A program made the position numbers and the translations under genes. The notes under the pieces are model-generated. The model had not been told where the DNA came from. It did not search any database and was given only the letters and a program-made list of their open reading frames with translations. 64,000 nucleotides of DNA from Owenia fusiformis. Taxonomy: Eukaryota > Annelida > Polychaeta > Sabellida > Oweniidae. Location: assembly GCA_903813345.2 (NCBI GenBank), contig CAIIXF020000005.1, forward strand, positions 4,741,375-4,805,374. Direction: 5' to 3'. This document shows positions 44,519-58,687 of the stretch, in pieces (position 1 is the first letter of the stretch; every line of letters begins with the position of its first letter).

Positions 44519-47500
44519 AACAATTTTGACTTTTAACTGGGTCTAAGCTGTCCCTTGGATCTGCCTTCAATCTGGCAATTAACTGATAACGTTCTGTATC
44601 AAATCCAATGATAGTAATTCAATCTTTATGATATTAAGTGTATAGGCATAACCATTGTCATTCACATCAACATTTGGGTCAAATATTCCAAATTTATTTT
44701 TTGATGATGTTGATCCTTCAATATAAGACTGAGTTCCTCCAATTCATTAGTTCACACTTTAGATGTTTTTCCGATCATATTATTCTTGCGTATCTTTAGT
44801 ACTATTATCTTTAGTACTATTATATCTTAATTCAAGTGACTCGTCACAAAGTCGAAGTAAATATACTTTAAAAACTCAAGTTCATTTCTATTTAAATATT
44901 GACTTAGGAATGTGTATAGATTATCATATTGGACATTCTTCTCTTTTCTTGTACTTTCCGCGTGGTCATCTTTGATATTTTCCGGACGTGGTTTATTCCT
45001 ATGGATATAACCAGGTAATCATTCGTCTTTTATCTATTGGCTCTAAAAACTTAGTAAACATTTCCGATCGGCGAATGAGCCACATTTGTGGGAATTGATA
45101 GAACAATGCAACTGTCTGTCTGTATGGCAAAATTTACGCCCCGTCATTACATTGTTATATTCTCCAATACTCCCAAGCATGCTGCTACATCCGATGCGTC
45201 CAATCATGTGAAGCGGATTAAAATACCAATATTAATGTTTTTACACTGTGTGGGCATTTCTCAAATCCTTCTATCAGTCTATCATCGTGGTGAAGACGAT
45301 GGTAGCGACAGCATCGTAGGATGAGGCACTCTGTGAGCTTGGGGGACTCCGTGTGTGTGGCCAATTGCGGTCACTGTCTATAGCGACATCATCATCGACG
45401 TTGGCCTATATAACCAAATGTTGGCCTGGATCTCCGGTGAGTATCTCAATGTCCCATCAGCGATCTATTTATTGCTTTGCACCATTTTCGCGCCTATATA
45501 CAAAGAATATGCAATGGAATATCGCTCTATCAGTTCCATTACAATTAAGGATGTGCACTGAAAAGGCTCCAAGTGTATATTGTATTTCAATGGGTTTGAC
45601 TGGGTTTAAAGAACGCTCCGATGACCATGCTTGTGTTGGGCATCAGTTATTAGTCCGCGAGTCCATGTCTAATTGTTAAAGTAATATGAGAGCAGAACTC
45701 TGCGCCTCAGACCTAAGATCGTCTACAGGTGTTAATCATTCTTTCACATTCACTTTGCACCTTGCATCCTTATATATATGCAGTGTCAAACGACGAGAGC
45801 TACACCTAATGCATAAATTCGACTTGTTTAACTTGTTTACTCCAGGCCTCCGATCTTTAGAGGTCTTAGTAATGTAACACTACAGAAGTCTGAACTTTAT
45901 TATTCTGAAATTATTTGTTTAACTAAGTTGTCAACAAAACTATTAATAACAACGAGTATTGTCGTAGAAAGTGTGACCAACTTAACGTTATCTAAAGTAG
46001 GTTATGCTCCAAGTATGAACACAGGATCGTGGCACTTTAAAAAATGCGTCTCTGGGAACCCAAAAATAAAGAGTTCTAAGTAAAGTTAAAAAATGGCTGT
46101 TGATCGTAGATAACCACAAAGAACACTTAAATTTATAGATCATTTCCTACATTAAACTAATTTGTAGACTAACACCTTTTTAACGAATCCCTCACTACCG
46201 ACACTTCTACATAAACTAGTAATACTAATATGTCCACATGGTTCGTACGATATCATATATTACTATGACTTCATATTGATATTTTCAAATTAATGGCGTG
46301 AGTTGAAGATTTAAAAATTTTCAAAGTGATACCAAAACTATTTCACTCACCAGTGGATTAATACAGTTTTCGCCTGACTAACATAGAATCCAAAAGGCTT
46401 ATTTTTACATGAAAACGGCCACATAACGTAATCCCCGGCCGTTCATCTTGTAGGTCTAAACTATAGTAACGTGCATTGAGATAGCATAATAACGTCCTCT
46501 CTGTCCATTCACATAGCACACATACCTTTCTAGCTAGACGCTACTTCAGCGCATCCTATTGCAAAGGTAGCGAACTAAGAGCTCCCGGGTAAATGTTTAC
46601 ATTTCTAGCCCTTACATTGGATTGCAACAACAAACGATCGTGTGAACGAAAAGTTTGCATCGAATGTACATCTACGGGATAAATGCCATAACAACTAGAT
46701 AAAATATTGTCTTAATTGACATTGAGTTACCACACACACTCCTGTTGCAGATTCAGCTGGGAATCTTCGCGGGGGTACAGTGTAACGGGAGAGTACACTT
46801 GACAGCGAGATATAAATACCTAACACCAATGTTGCGCAAACGTAAAATACGATTGATTCTTAATCAGCTCGGGTCTTAAGTCAAAACAAAAGTCAATGAA
46901 TGAAAGTTGAGAAATCTACCGATATAAAGGGCATCACCTGGTTAAGAAGATGTAATTGTCAACGAGCGTGAAGTACTATTGTCCACGTAAGAGGATTATT
47001 CCCACTTGAACGATTCTCAACGGAGAAATAGAAGAAGTCCGTGGGAGATCTCAGGAGATGCCAGATTTCCAGAGCTATTCACATTTCTATATTGCCCTTT
47101 ATTTGATGAACCCCTGGCTTTTATTTTTCTATTCACAATCGTCTATAATGAATCGAATTAAAAATGCCATAACATCGTAACTTATGTTGATACGGGACAC
47201 ACAGTTCAGACTGCTTAAGATTGCAGACAATGCAATTTGGTATTTATTAATACAGATCTGATATTTGCTAAAATATGTTCCCCATAAGCCTCCTCTAGCT
47301 TCCCTTTGGTAAAATTAATGGATTTGTTTGTCTGAAAGATTCCTCTTCAATTGATCTGTCTGATGGGATGGCACTGTTGCAGCCATATAACTATCGCAGT
47401 TCCATAGATTAGAAATAATTGATGAAGGACCAACTAAATGTAATTGAGTAAGCAATGCGAAATCGAACGTCTTGGTATTCCCTTAAAGCGAGAGGCCCGG

Positions 47501-50500
47501 TCCTCAGAGTCAAATTAGATTATCGTCTAGTCCCTAGTAATTCATATTGTACAGACCCCTGGTCAATATCAATATATCTAAGTTAATCGAATCTAGTCGT
47601 CTATTTGAATGAGGGTGTTTAGTACAAATTCACTGACTAAAAATTAAAGTGCGCTTTTTACTCCAAGAGCTTTGTACTTCTCGGCTAATCAACTTCGGCA
47701 AACACTATTTTAAAAGATCAAAAGTAGAAATGAATTTTCTCAGTGAAGAACAGTACCAATCTTATAAATGTATCGGTTTTTCATTGATCTTTAATACAAA
47801 CGGAATTTAATTCTTCGAAGTATAAAATATATTCCTTAAGACGGGAGCAGACTGGAAGACGCCGATTCCACTCCGAGTCTTTATCATACATCAGATTATA
47901 TATTATTACTTGTTATTTTTAAAACCACAAATTAAAGTTGAGTGTAACCAAAGAGAGTACTGAATAACCTTTAATTGCATTTTACCTGGTTTAGGTGATA
48001 ATAGAGAGGTCTACCGATATGTTAACGGTATAATATGAATGTGATTGGAATCCTTTACAGCCTCGATGGCTTGCAGACCACATATTAAGATGTACGAAAC
48101 CCACAATGACATTATGAATGAATCGATAGATGAACATATCAAAATATTGGCAGTTCTTAACGCTAATAGGATTAATCAAGTAATGGAGCTATCGTGTGCA
48201 ATCGAGCATGCGATTAGCGAACATGAACCAACCGGACGGCAAGCAGAAGGATGACCCACTGTGTTACATTTGTTATTATAAGAGTCTTGAAAAATAACGA
48301 CGATCAAAGAATGTATCAAAATTAGTCGTCTTATTGTATGGAGCAAGTTAAGTTTAAAACCAAAAACCACCATTTTAATAAAAAATCTTGTTCAAACCAA
48401 TTATTTTAAACTGGATTTTGAAAAATTATATTTTATTGGAATTCTCATGTGAAGAGACCCTCAAAGTCTTTGTCTAAACGGCTGAGTAGGACTAACTCGG
48501 TCTCTTGGGATTCCACAACAAACACTCATATCAACGTTTTTACTTGAAAAGTCTTTCACTGAGGTTCCGGACCTTCGAAACACGATCTACTTGTCTGCGT
48601 AAATTTATTCAAATGCAAATCCCGATCGCCTAAATATTTACATTTTTTATTCATTTCAATTTCACGTATCGCCTTTTATTAAATAAGAATGTTATCATTC
48701 TTAACACTGAATCATTTAAATGATATTTTAAAAATGTTGAAATGTTGTTTAAGGAAATCCCAAAATGGTATAATTAAGTATGTAAGGGAAATTCAACAAA
48801 TACTAGGTTTAGCTTATAAGGACATATTTATTAACATATTATCACATACGCAGGGGCGTTATATTTCATATTCTTCTTTTACTGTTTTTGGTCTTTAGAC
48901 TTCTTGTTTTTAACAAAACTGGTATTCGTACATTCCGTCAGGCAAGGTATGATTATAGGCATTAAGTCATCGTGAACGAATAACGTTTATGCCAAATGAA
49001 CTGATTTCAAACTGATATGCCAAGTACTACATACTGTACATGTTCAATACAGTACATAGTTCTAGCCTGTTTTTCTTTTGCGATTTAGGTTGCAACTATG
49101 GTTTCTATTGAATCTTCTGGCATACGGAGAGTCATTTTACCAAGTGTTCCTAATCTCAATTGTTAAACTACATTTTATATGTCAACGACCGATTTATTTG
49201 GCATGAGGGGAATTTAACTTCAAACTATGAACTATGAAGACTATGTCAATATATGTTGAATCAATTGAATAACAGTTCAATATGTATGACGGTTTCAATT
49301 CAATATGTAAAAAATCGAAAATAAGATATCTAAAATTACCATACGACTGGTCTTAATATGATTTCATCAAACCGTTTCGATTTCATCAATATGAACTCAT
49401 GGGCGATATCACTCAAAATCGTATCAATCAATATGCGGATAATATGAAATATGTAAATGTGACAATACATAATGGTTCACACCAGACAAAATATGTTAAT
49501 TTACTACAACTTAACGATACAGTGATATAATTACTGTTGTCTATGCGGACACTATGTAATTAGCCATTCCCTTAATTAAAGAAAGGCCCTCTAACCATTA
49601 AATTAAATTTGAAGGTAATATGAGTAGGTCATAAATATGTACGTTTTAGTGGCAACAAATCGGTTATGTTATATTCTCCTGAAGAACAAAATATGTTTTC
49701 TTTACTGGCAAGAGTCTATTTTCCTACAAAATGTATAATCAGGTGTAAAACTATAAATAATTTGGTTGTATTTTTGTAAAAAATATATACTGCTAAGACA
49801 TACATACCTCATAACCTTCTTTTTGTAAAAGTGACATTTTAAGAAAATGATTCAAAAGGTATCTGAGTGAATGAAATATTTTCTACCCCACCTAACTTCT
49901 GTTAAGAAAATATTGACTTTTGGTTCTACATTTAGTTTACGGATTGAAAAGAAGAAATTCCAGAATGAGAAGATTTCTTTTTGCGTCTATTTAAATTGTT
50001 GACATATACCCTATCCCTAACAAGCTTTCGAAACAAGTCAACATGTTAAGTGTCAAAAATAAACGCTGTTTTGTTTGAGAGTGTGCAAACCAATCTGTTA
50101 TAAGTATTAAGTAAGCATGCATGTAAAAAACCAGCACAGAATCATGGGCATGGATACTCATTAACGTATATGGACTTGGATGTATACAGGCCTTTTATAC
50201 ATCACCAGTAAGATATTACGAAGCATGTTTTCTGAAAGAACCCATTGACAGATCGATTCAAGATATTTCGTTTCAAAAAAGTATAGCGTGCCATCTATTA
50301 ATTAAAGGAAAGTATATGATGACTAACACAACACAGTGAGGAACGTTGCTTTTCCTAACAGTGTATCAGGAATATTTGTCTGGTGGTGGAGAAGAAGATT
50401 GTGATAACGTCACTACATCAAAAACTGAAAATGTTGCCACAGTTATTAAGCTATCCGAAATCTGTGGATAGCTCTCTTGTCCCGAAGATTAATGATTATA

Positions 50501-51640
50501 TAAGATTGCATAATCAGGATTATGCGCTTTCATTGCGAAACATTATCTCATGGTTACGTAATCGGTTATTTTATAAACAATTACGCAGGCTCTTTATCGA
50601 TAGATAGCCGTCTCCCCATGCCAAAAAAAGTTTTGTAAAATATATTAGATTTATATAATAAATTCTATAAGTTTACACGTGTTCTTTGGATGTAAATTAT
50701 AGCACAACTTGGACAACGTAACCATCACATTTATGATCCAATAATAAAATAAACGTATGTGACCCATATCTGACTGCAATAAAACTCTCAGACTTTGCAT
50801 ACCACGAGATCAAAGGACCAATTATATATTATGATGATTGTTTGAGTTAATTAATGTCATCGGCAGATAATGGGTGATGTCATCGAGTACACATTGATCG
50901 TGTATATAGGACCAAAATTTCACTGTATTAATCGGTTCATTATTTTGCAGCGTATTGCCCCGGTCTGACATATGGAGGGAGTCAAAATGAATTTTAAAGA
51001 GGGTGAACAACTCCGCAAAACAATTAAAGGGGTCGTGAATGGGGGCGTGACGGGGGGGGGGTCTGGATGAAATACCATGGGCTTTCTTGTAGGTCCATGG
51101 AGATACCGATGGCCATACGGAAGGACAGAGAAAATCAAATTAATGTAAAATGAGTCTAGAAATGTATGAAAGGTGGTCTTAGAATTTTTGTACTTGTTGC
51201 AAACGCCGTGAATAAAGTGGAGGTGTTTTGTCACTCAATGTTGTATCCCGACCCGGTGTTGTGAATATGAAAGATGATATGGGATATACATGGTACATAA
51301 TCCCTAACAGTAGATATAGGAACCTCGATTAGTTAAAACAAGTAGCCAAAACCATGGAAACTGTACTAGAAGGATCATTAAAGTACATGTAAAGTTAAAA
51401 AGTCAAAATCAACATTTTTGTTTGAAACTCAACATATTCATATCACCAATTATTTTGAATGAAGCTCGGTGAAGAGGACGTTTATTGCCTTACAATCGTG
51501 GTATCCTAGCAGTGAAATGTTCACGTGTTCTCTGAGGTGCTTATAATTTGATAACATGATAAAATTGTAACAACCACTGTTACTTGCCACTAACACATTT
51601 GATATAATATGTTATCAATATGTAGCAATCTATAATACAA
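44519..51640. other. Region upstream of the FGF-like gene, no gene recognised
   Basis: The FGF promoter must lie at the left of this stretch, but no core motif stands out. Open frames at 45088-45877, 48045-48254 and 50383-50607 have no recognisable domain or splice partners. A G-rich run (ggggg...gggggggggg) lies at 51040-51061. Confidence 0.4.
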
Positions 51641-51649
51641 GTACAGCCT

Positions 51650-52320
51650 TGTTGTCAAGGCGACTCGAGAACAGTCGAATCCCCCGAAAAATGATCAAAA
51701 AGAATTTTGTTCAGAATGGCGATTTGTGCAAAATTCACAATTTTTTGGGCTGAAATCCAATTTCTTGACATAGCTTTAACATAAAAATGGCACTGGTAAC
51801 AAAAGTTATAGATGCTGCCCCTGACTGTCACATCTCAAATCTAAAGCCAGATTTGAACTACTGAGAACTTGTAGATGATTTTGAAAAAAAGTTGAAAAAT
51901 ACCTTTTTGACCTTTAGTATGTTGCCAACATCATTTGTGATACAGTTTGATAACCTCGACCCTCATTTACCTTGAAAACTTTACTTTTCAGACCTCGATC
52001 AGTAAGTATTTTGTGACAAGGCTGACTCAAAATATCCCAAAATCAATTTGAAAAATCACTTTTTGACCCTTCGAAAGTCATTGAAGGACAACCAAAGGTC
52101 AAATCTCAAGTTGGATCGAACTTTTGAGAACTTGTAGATGCTTGGTCAATTTGAAGAAAGTTGAAATACCTTTTTGACCTTCAATATGTTGCCATGGTAA
52201 CATATATCGGAACTCATAACATTTTTATATATGTTCAAAGTAAAAATGTAAAATCAGTCTAAACAATACTTGTTACGTATACGTTATTGGAAGTTATTTG
52301 AATTTACAGTCGACGCCGAA
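51650..52320. repeat. Diverged tandem duplication of about 275 bp
   Basis: 51829-51940 (atctcaaatctaaagcc...gagaacttgtagatg...ctttttgacc) is repeated in weaker form at 52108-52200 (same words in the same order). 51975-52035 resembles 19845-19915, so the sequence belongs to an old dispersed family. It ends in aacgccaaacaccaactgcc, a short degenerate tandem. Confidence 0.6.
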
Positions 52321-53635
52321 CGCCAAACACCAACTGCCAAACACCAATCGCTGAACACTGTCCATAAAATATCGAGCCTAGTGGTGACATAATAAAAACT
52401 AAATGTGAGCATGGTGTGAATGACCTAATGATCATTTGCTTTGAATCCATCGCTAATTCTCCAAAGCTCCATCTATAGTCCCATCATGATCGTCACTCAA
52501 ATTGTCAGGATTCCAAAAATAACTCCACGACATTTAATGATCATAAATCCTGTTTTAGAGATAACGACATGGTAATTTATAGTTGTATATGATTATTAAT
52601 TGCTGTTTTAAAGTACGTTCATTACTTAAATAAACAATCTTAAATCCAGTTTTTATCAGAACTACAATTTAAAGTGCAAATAGGTCCAGTGTATGTGAGA
52701 TATAAGGACAATTTAAAACAGACCCCTCAGAATTGCTCAAGTCCCAGATCATTTATCATTCAATCTGTCTAGGGTATAAGCTACGGGTTTACTCAAAACA
52801 TATAAAACTTTGTCATCAAGCCTTTGTATTTTGGATGTCTCTTTGCTATTTATGAATCAATGCATACAGATAAGGTACCACAAATTGTTAGTTATCGTAT
52901 TTTATATTTTTTGACATAATTTGAGGTCAATGTCATCGGTAACATTCATCGCGTACAATTCCATCAGGGGATGATAGTAAAATATGAAATGAATTGGCTA
53001 TTCATCAAAACATATACAATTGACGTATAAAGTGCTTGTAAATAAATAAGCAAAGATAAAATAGAAAATAATACTGGTGAACTTCAGTATATGATAAACA
53101 TTCTAGATTTAGTTAATGTAGGACAATGTCACGAACAGGTTCTAATTAAACTGATGTAAAGTCGTCGTTTTGTATTTGAAAACGATGTACAATCTGTGCT
53201 GCATTACGACAGAGGTTTTTTCAAAATGTGACCTCATTATTATGCAACATTTCGAATTGTCGTCTGCCCCGACTATGCACAACTAACAAGTGAAGACATG
53301 GGCAAAGAAGGGACCTTAGAGATAACAGACATGATTACGTCTCTTGCTTACCACATTCGTTTGTTAGAATTTTCACCGCCTAGTGTCCAAATACTACGCT
53401 TCGATGTGATGTTTTAATTGATGTAGGCATATTCCGTACACCTTTCTTTATCTTGATATGAAATAGAAGCTATGATATTGGGTAACACGCTTGAAATGAA
53501 CATAAAATTATTCGAAGCGTATTTCGAAAATTTTGTTTGTTGATTTTGACCAATCAGAGACGTAGGTCATCTCAATACAGGTTTACATCATGAGCGAAGC
53601 GTAGGACATCTTTGAACTCTGGGGTAAATCCCCCT
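52321..53635. other. Intergenic, nothing recognised
   Basis: AT-rich, with no exon or repeat noted. Confidence 0.4.
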
Positions 53636-54070
53636 GGACATGGGCTGTATTTTTGTATGCCCGCAGTGTAAGTGAATTGCGTAATATTTTAATGAGTTTT
53701 CTCCCCAGATGTCACTAAAAAGAACAATAAGCCCTGCAGTGCAAATTACATGCTCACGAAAATAGCTCATCCAAGCGCACTAACACTCACATATTTCTTT
53801 TGAAAGACATCAGGGTTTATTGAAATCGAACTCCTGTACACTGGCCACTAACCGACGCGGTTGGTACATGCGGTTAGCCGATAAGATTGACACGTCGTAA
53901 TTAACAGTTTGAGTGCGCTTGGGTGAGCTGTTTTTGTTGAAAACGTGTGAGCATGTAATTTACACCGCGGGGGCTTATTGTTCTTTTCATGATACCTAGG
54001 AGGAAAACTTATCAAATATCATGCAATTGACTTGCACCGCGGGCAGTTCAAAAATGCAGCCATGATCTGG
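53636..54070. repeat. Foldback element with arms of about 155 bp
   Basis: Left arm words (catgggctgtatttttg, gcccgcagtgtaagtgaatt, agaacaataagccctgcagt, agctcatccaagcgcac) recur in inverse order on the right (gtgcgcttgggtgagct, gggggcttattgttctttt, tgacttgcaccgcgggc). The loop of about 115 bp carries the palindromic aaccgacgcggtt. Confidence 0.75.
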
Positions 54071-54395
54071 ATCCTACCAAATATGTTCCAATCTCATAAT
54101 TCATATAGTGACCTAATTACCAGATCACAACTCTTACTTATGTTATACTCGATCAGGGCCAGGTAGGGTCATATATTAGTGCAACTTAAATCGTCCCCAT
54201 GAAACAGTCAAATTTATTTCACGTGTGTCAATATAGTTTGGGACCTCGCCAAATATGATCACATTCTTTTGATTTATAATAAAGCTTATGACCTAATTAA
54301 AATACTTCCTTATTGGTTCATTATATACCAATGAGCGCGATATTCAAGGAGGCCAATAATCACCAGAGGACCGTCACTTCTTTCAGGCCGGTTTT
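54071..54395. repeat. Two worn tandem relatives of the dispersed MITE
   Basis: Both halves keep fragments of the 21994/60576 element: ccaaatatg...tgacctaatta, then atcagggccaggtagggtc in the first, and gaggaccgtcacttctttca + ggccgg in the second. They are heavily diverged. Confidence 0.5.
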
Positions 54396-55570
54396 ACTTC
54401 ACAGACAATATTTTAAAATCTTAACCGATTTGATCTTTGAATAGGGCAAAATTGTTACTAATTGAAATGTTAGAATTGGACAAGTGAATGCGATCGATCA
54501 TTGTTATCCTCGCGTAGGTGACATTTTTGCTAACAAAACAACACATTTACACGACCAGATTGAGTCCTAATAGATAATGGAATGTTCTGTCAACAATAAC
54601 TTATCTGACCAAATTGATTATGAAAGTGGCTATTGACTAAGATGAGAGTATCTCTCTCCCTTTGTGGATGCCGTCAGTCCGTCAATGACTATTTACTCAT
54701 TGCACTGCAATACGCGCTTTGGTAAAGAACCGAACCAATGGGTAGAACCATTAGTACAACTCCTACCCAAATATGTATTTCTTAATAGGTTTAGCTACGT
54801 TGCATACACGAAAACACCTTGTTTTAGAAGGTACTTCATTTTCAAATTTGCGAAACATTAAAATCTCCACACATGTATAATCAAAGTTCGAACGGGTTTG
54901 CTCTGATTTAAGAGTATCTGGGCTATTGTCAAGTTATTTGGTATGTTTACACAATAAAACAAAAAATGACATGAAATGCTGCTCAATCCTAGTTTTCTTC
55001 CTGTACTCTTATTAGACAAACATCTAACTGCGAACGTGATATTAGGTCTTCTGAAGTTATTTCTTCGAATGCCTGATCTTTAGTAACTTTGTGATCTTGG
55101 CGATTTACAATACACAAGTCTGGAAACTGTAAATATTCAGTAAAAGTGCAGACCCCATCGAAGTAAGGGGAGATGATTTATGCTGAGGGTGACATTTTAA
55201 TCTTTCACAATTTTGAAAAAAGGTCAACAATTTTCAACAGCAAGTTGTATACGTCATTCATTATATACAAGTATCATATATACATACCGGCATATCTTTA
55301 GAAAATTGTTTGAGAAAGTGGAAATGCAGTAATAGAGGGTCCGATCGTTCCAAACTTAATTTTTAACATGTCGCTATTGTTACAAGAACGCAAATAGTAC
55401 GTTTCAACAACTGAAATAGAACATCAACCAATGACAAAGTAATCCCTTGACCTGACCTTGACCCATAAACAAGCAGTGGATACTGGAAAACGAACGATAA
55501 TCAAACCAACGACGACTCGATCGACGTACCATTATCCGCAAATTAACTGTTGATAAAAATGCTGACTTCT
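54396..55570. other. Intergenic, nothing recognised
   Basis: No exon or repeat is identified. Confidence 0.4.
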
Positions 55571-55579
55571 TTGATCAAT

Positions 55580-55658
55580 TACCCTGCGTGCAGAGTCTAG
55601 TTAAACTACAAGACGAAGCTCTCTTTTAAGAAGTGAAGTCAAACGAATGCAAAGGGTA
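55580..55658 (+). mobile_element. 79-bp mini-MITE, copy 1
   Basis: It starts TACCCTGCGTGCAGAG and ends GCAAAGGGTA, short inverted termini. It is flanked by ttgatcaat (55571-55579) and tcgatcaat (55659-55667), a 9-bp duplication with one mismatch. The same body recurs at 62324-62399. Confidence 0.85.
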
Positions 55659-55667
55659 TCGATCAAT

Positions 55668-58600
55668 CTGAGAAGCATAGGTTTGGATAAATGGAAAAGG
55701 AGCGGTGGTCAACCGTTCAAATACGCAATTTCATAATATGATAACAGGTAATTCACCAATGATAAGTTGTCCAAGGGAACTTATTGTAGATGTTTAAGAA
55801 TGGGGGACTTGATATGTAAACAAATGGAAAATTTGCATTTATGCAATTATAGTTAGCTATAAATACATACAAAACTATGCATATGAAAATCCTTCAGCTT
55901 AGAGTTTCCGTTAAGAATACCTCATCAAAACACAAATAGCTAAGGTACAAGATTCAGTTTCGTATAATAACATTTCCAACAAGAGTTCATAGAACGCTCT
56001 TGAAAATATGGTTAAGATTGCCACGCATCTTAAACACTAACATGTGAAAATATTAAGTTTTTTTCAAGTGCTCTTAATTTCTTCACAATCAATCAGTGTT
56101 GTACCAGTAGGGGATATTGGATAATTAGCATTGCCAAAGTTGAAGAACATCTCAACGTAATGTGAAGCGAAGTGCTCGATTGTCTAAGTACTACTGTTAT
56201 GAGTGCCAAGGATGATTACTGTATCATCTTCAAGAGGCCCCACTTAGTCGTCTCCAACTACTTCTGTTTATAAACTCATGCCTTACTCTCAATCATTATT
56301 TTCAAAATCATTGATGACTTTGGTCTGTATTAGCTGATTGTCGTGATTTATAGATTGTTCGCAATTTTAGCCAATGGGACCTCTTCGCTACGCTCTTTGT
56401 CCAGAACTCATGGGCAATGTCTCAATTAATCAACTGCGTTTTGATTTCAGTGCAACTATTTTTCGTTTGTAGTGTTTACGTTCTTTTCGTAAATATCCTC
56501 AATCGAATCTTGATGGTTTACACTGATTTATATAATTTATAGGGTCATTTAAATGTTCATTTTCACGTCATAGATGCTCTTCAACTTTGTTTGAGAGTAG
56601 AATTGAAAAAAAAAAACAATGCAATAAATTCTTTGTCCTTAAATGGCCTTAGACGTTACTACTTCCATATATTCTTACCTGCCGTACGCGTGATGCCTAA
56701 CCTCCTTGGGAGTGGAACGTTGACATTTCATTCGTACATGCTATATTGGGATAATCCGAGTAATCCAACAGTGTCTGGTAAGACACAAACGCTATACACA
56801 ATATCCAACTTAACAGTAGCATTTGCATCCGAGTATGTTATTTTGCTTTATCCTGGTTCACCAGCTATGTTTTGTACCTCTGTTCCGCAAGCTCAATATG
56901 TATAGTGAAGTGAAAGGCTATTCTCAAACGTGTCTTTGTCTTTCTTAAGTGCCTTTTTTATTTTGTTGACAAAACCATTGAAAGCTCTTGAAACCCTATA
57001 ACGTAGACCGCTACCTGGCTCCAGTCGAACTCTATACACAATATCCTCGATAACAATATTATTTTTTTATTCAGTAAATTATTTCATCTAAACCTGGGAT
57101 TAATATTCTACATAAGTTGCAGTTTTGGTCTCTCGCGTCGAGCAGTTGATTGTCCAAGTGCAAAAACTCTGTCCACTCACTCTTTACCACCTCGCGCGCT
57201 TCTCGAGCACAGTAGGGGATCTACTTATTTTGTTAATAGATAACCTAACAAGCCAAGTGTAATGTCTGAACTCAAAAGAGTAGATGACATTAAATTATGT
57301 AGTGGAATTTTCAATTCAAGAGTAACATTATTTCACGTAAAAGTCATTAACAATGAATTTTTGCGTTTCATGAAAATTTCCCTTATCGAATTCTCCCTGT
57401 CCCATCATGTACCCAGAGATGACCTTGACACTAAGCTACTGATCTCCTAGATGAAAATGGAACTTACCTGGCTTCTTCAGAAAATTTGGTCATTCAAAAA
57501 ATCTCACGGTCATTATTCTGCAAAGAATTTCTTTAAACTGATCGGTATGTTGCTGCATATTGTTTAGTAGATAGTGAGGTAAATCGCTTCCTTGTATGTC
57601 TCATCAATGTGTGGGCAAATAAAAATGCTTTTGCAGTACAACTGAAGAATTTCAACAACAATGTGATATCAAAAATTGACTAATATACGCATTATTGAAA
57701 TACAAATAAGGAAGACATTTTGCTACATACTTCAAATTCATTAAAACCACGACGTTGAAAAACTAGTGAGTTCTGAGAATCATAAAATACAAACCATGAT
57801 CTTCATTTAAGAGGCAATACGATATAAAGACAAATATTGTTATCTTTTTACAATGTCTTTGCTAATTCGTCTCCCGATTTATATATACTTTCCAAAATGT
57901 TCAAAAGTTCTGAAATTGAGTAATCTAGCAATGATTGTGTAAGACGTCCACTTTTTCAAATCTGCATTTGAAAATCGTTGCATCTTAAATCGACGATATC
58001 GCCAATCTAATTTGGAATTGAAAGGAAAACATCGATGGTACCAACACTTTATATTCTTCTTACTGCTATGTCATCACTAAAAATTCCAATTAGATTGATC
58101 AATATGATCGAAAATTCTTATGAATCAAAACTTATAAATCAAAATTTGCTAGTTAGCAACGATAAGCTAACGCCATTTTCCATTCCCAGGGAAGTTTTTG
58201 GTCATAATAGTACATTTTTGAATTTTCTGGCAAAAGAGTATATTCCCCAGCTGAGACAAGATAAAGAGCAACCAGCTTTGTACACGTGTCTTCTACAACT
58301 TTTGCGACATTGTATAGCGAAAGTATAATAATTTTGGTAAAATGCCCAATATTCCATATTTATGAGCGAGGGTGTAGCACGAGACTCTTCACACTCATAT
58401 ACTCATTACAGAATACTTATGTGTCTTGAAAGATCCCCCACTGAGATATAACATAATATTGTATTAGTAATTTACACGGTTCTTAGTGTGAACGTGAACT
58501 TAACATTGGTATGATTTCATTGTAGTCTGACCTCATAGATAGCATAATTGTCAGTCGAACTCTCAATTGGTGAATACTATATACGCTGCGTTGTTTTACA

Positions 58601-58685
58601 ATCATACTTCGTTTTCAGGGCTGTCAAGGTATTTCCGTTCCTCCAATTTACTTATTTTAATTCATTGATTTCGGAAAATATAGAC
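55668..58685. other. Intergenic, no gene supported
   Basis: Open frames at 56591-56905 (104 codons), 57262-57450 and 58035-58328 (97 codons) show no domain, no signal and no splice context that I can trust. Non-coding or an unrecognised single exon are both possible. Confidence 0.35.
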
Positions 58686-58687
58686 CT

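Noticed and set aside
45353-45679. 108- and 68-codon overlapping plus frames as a gene near the FGF promoter
   Set aside because: The two frames overlap in different phases, neither has a motif, and no splice partners were found.
46345-46395. Another candidate FGF first exon (ctg|gtgagt near 46347)
   Set aside because: The ATG upstream of this donor runs into a TAA before the splice site.
53820-53900. A tRNA gene
   Set aside because: Only a B-box-like word is present. The stems of a cloverleaf do not form convincingly by eye.
56591-58328. Frames of 104, 62 and 97 codons
   Set aside because: No domain, signal or conserved motif is recognised and no splice sites link them. Left as unassigned rather than called genes.
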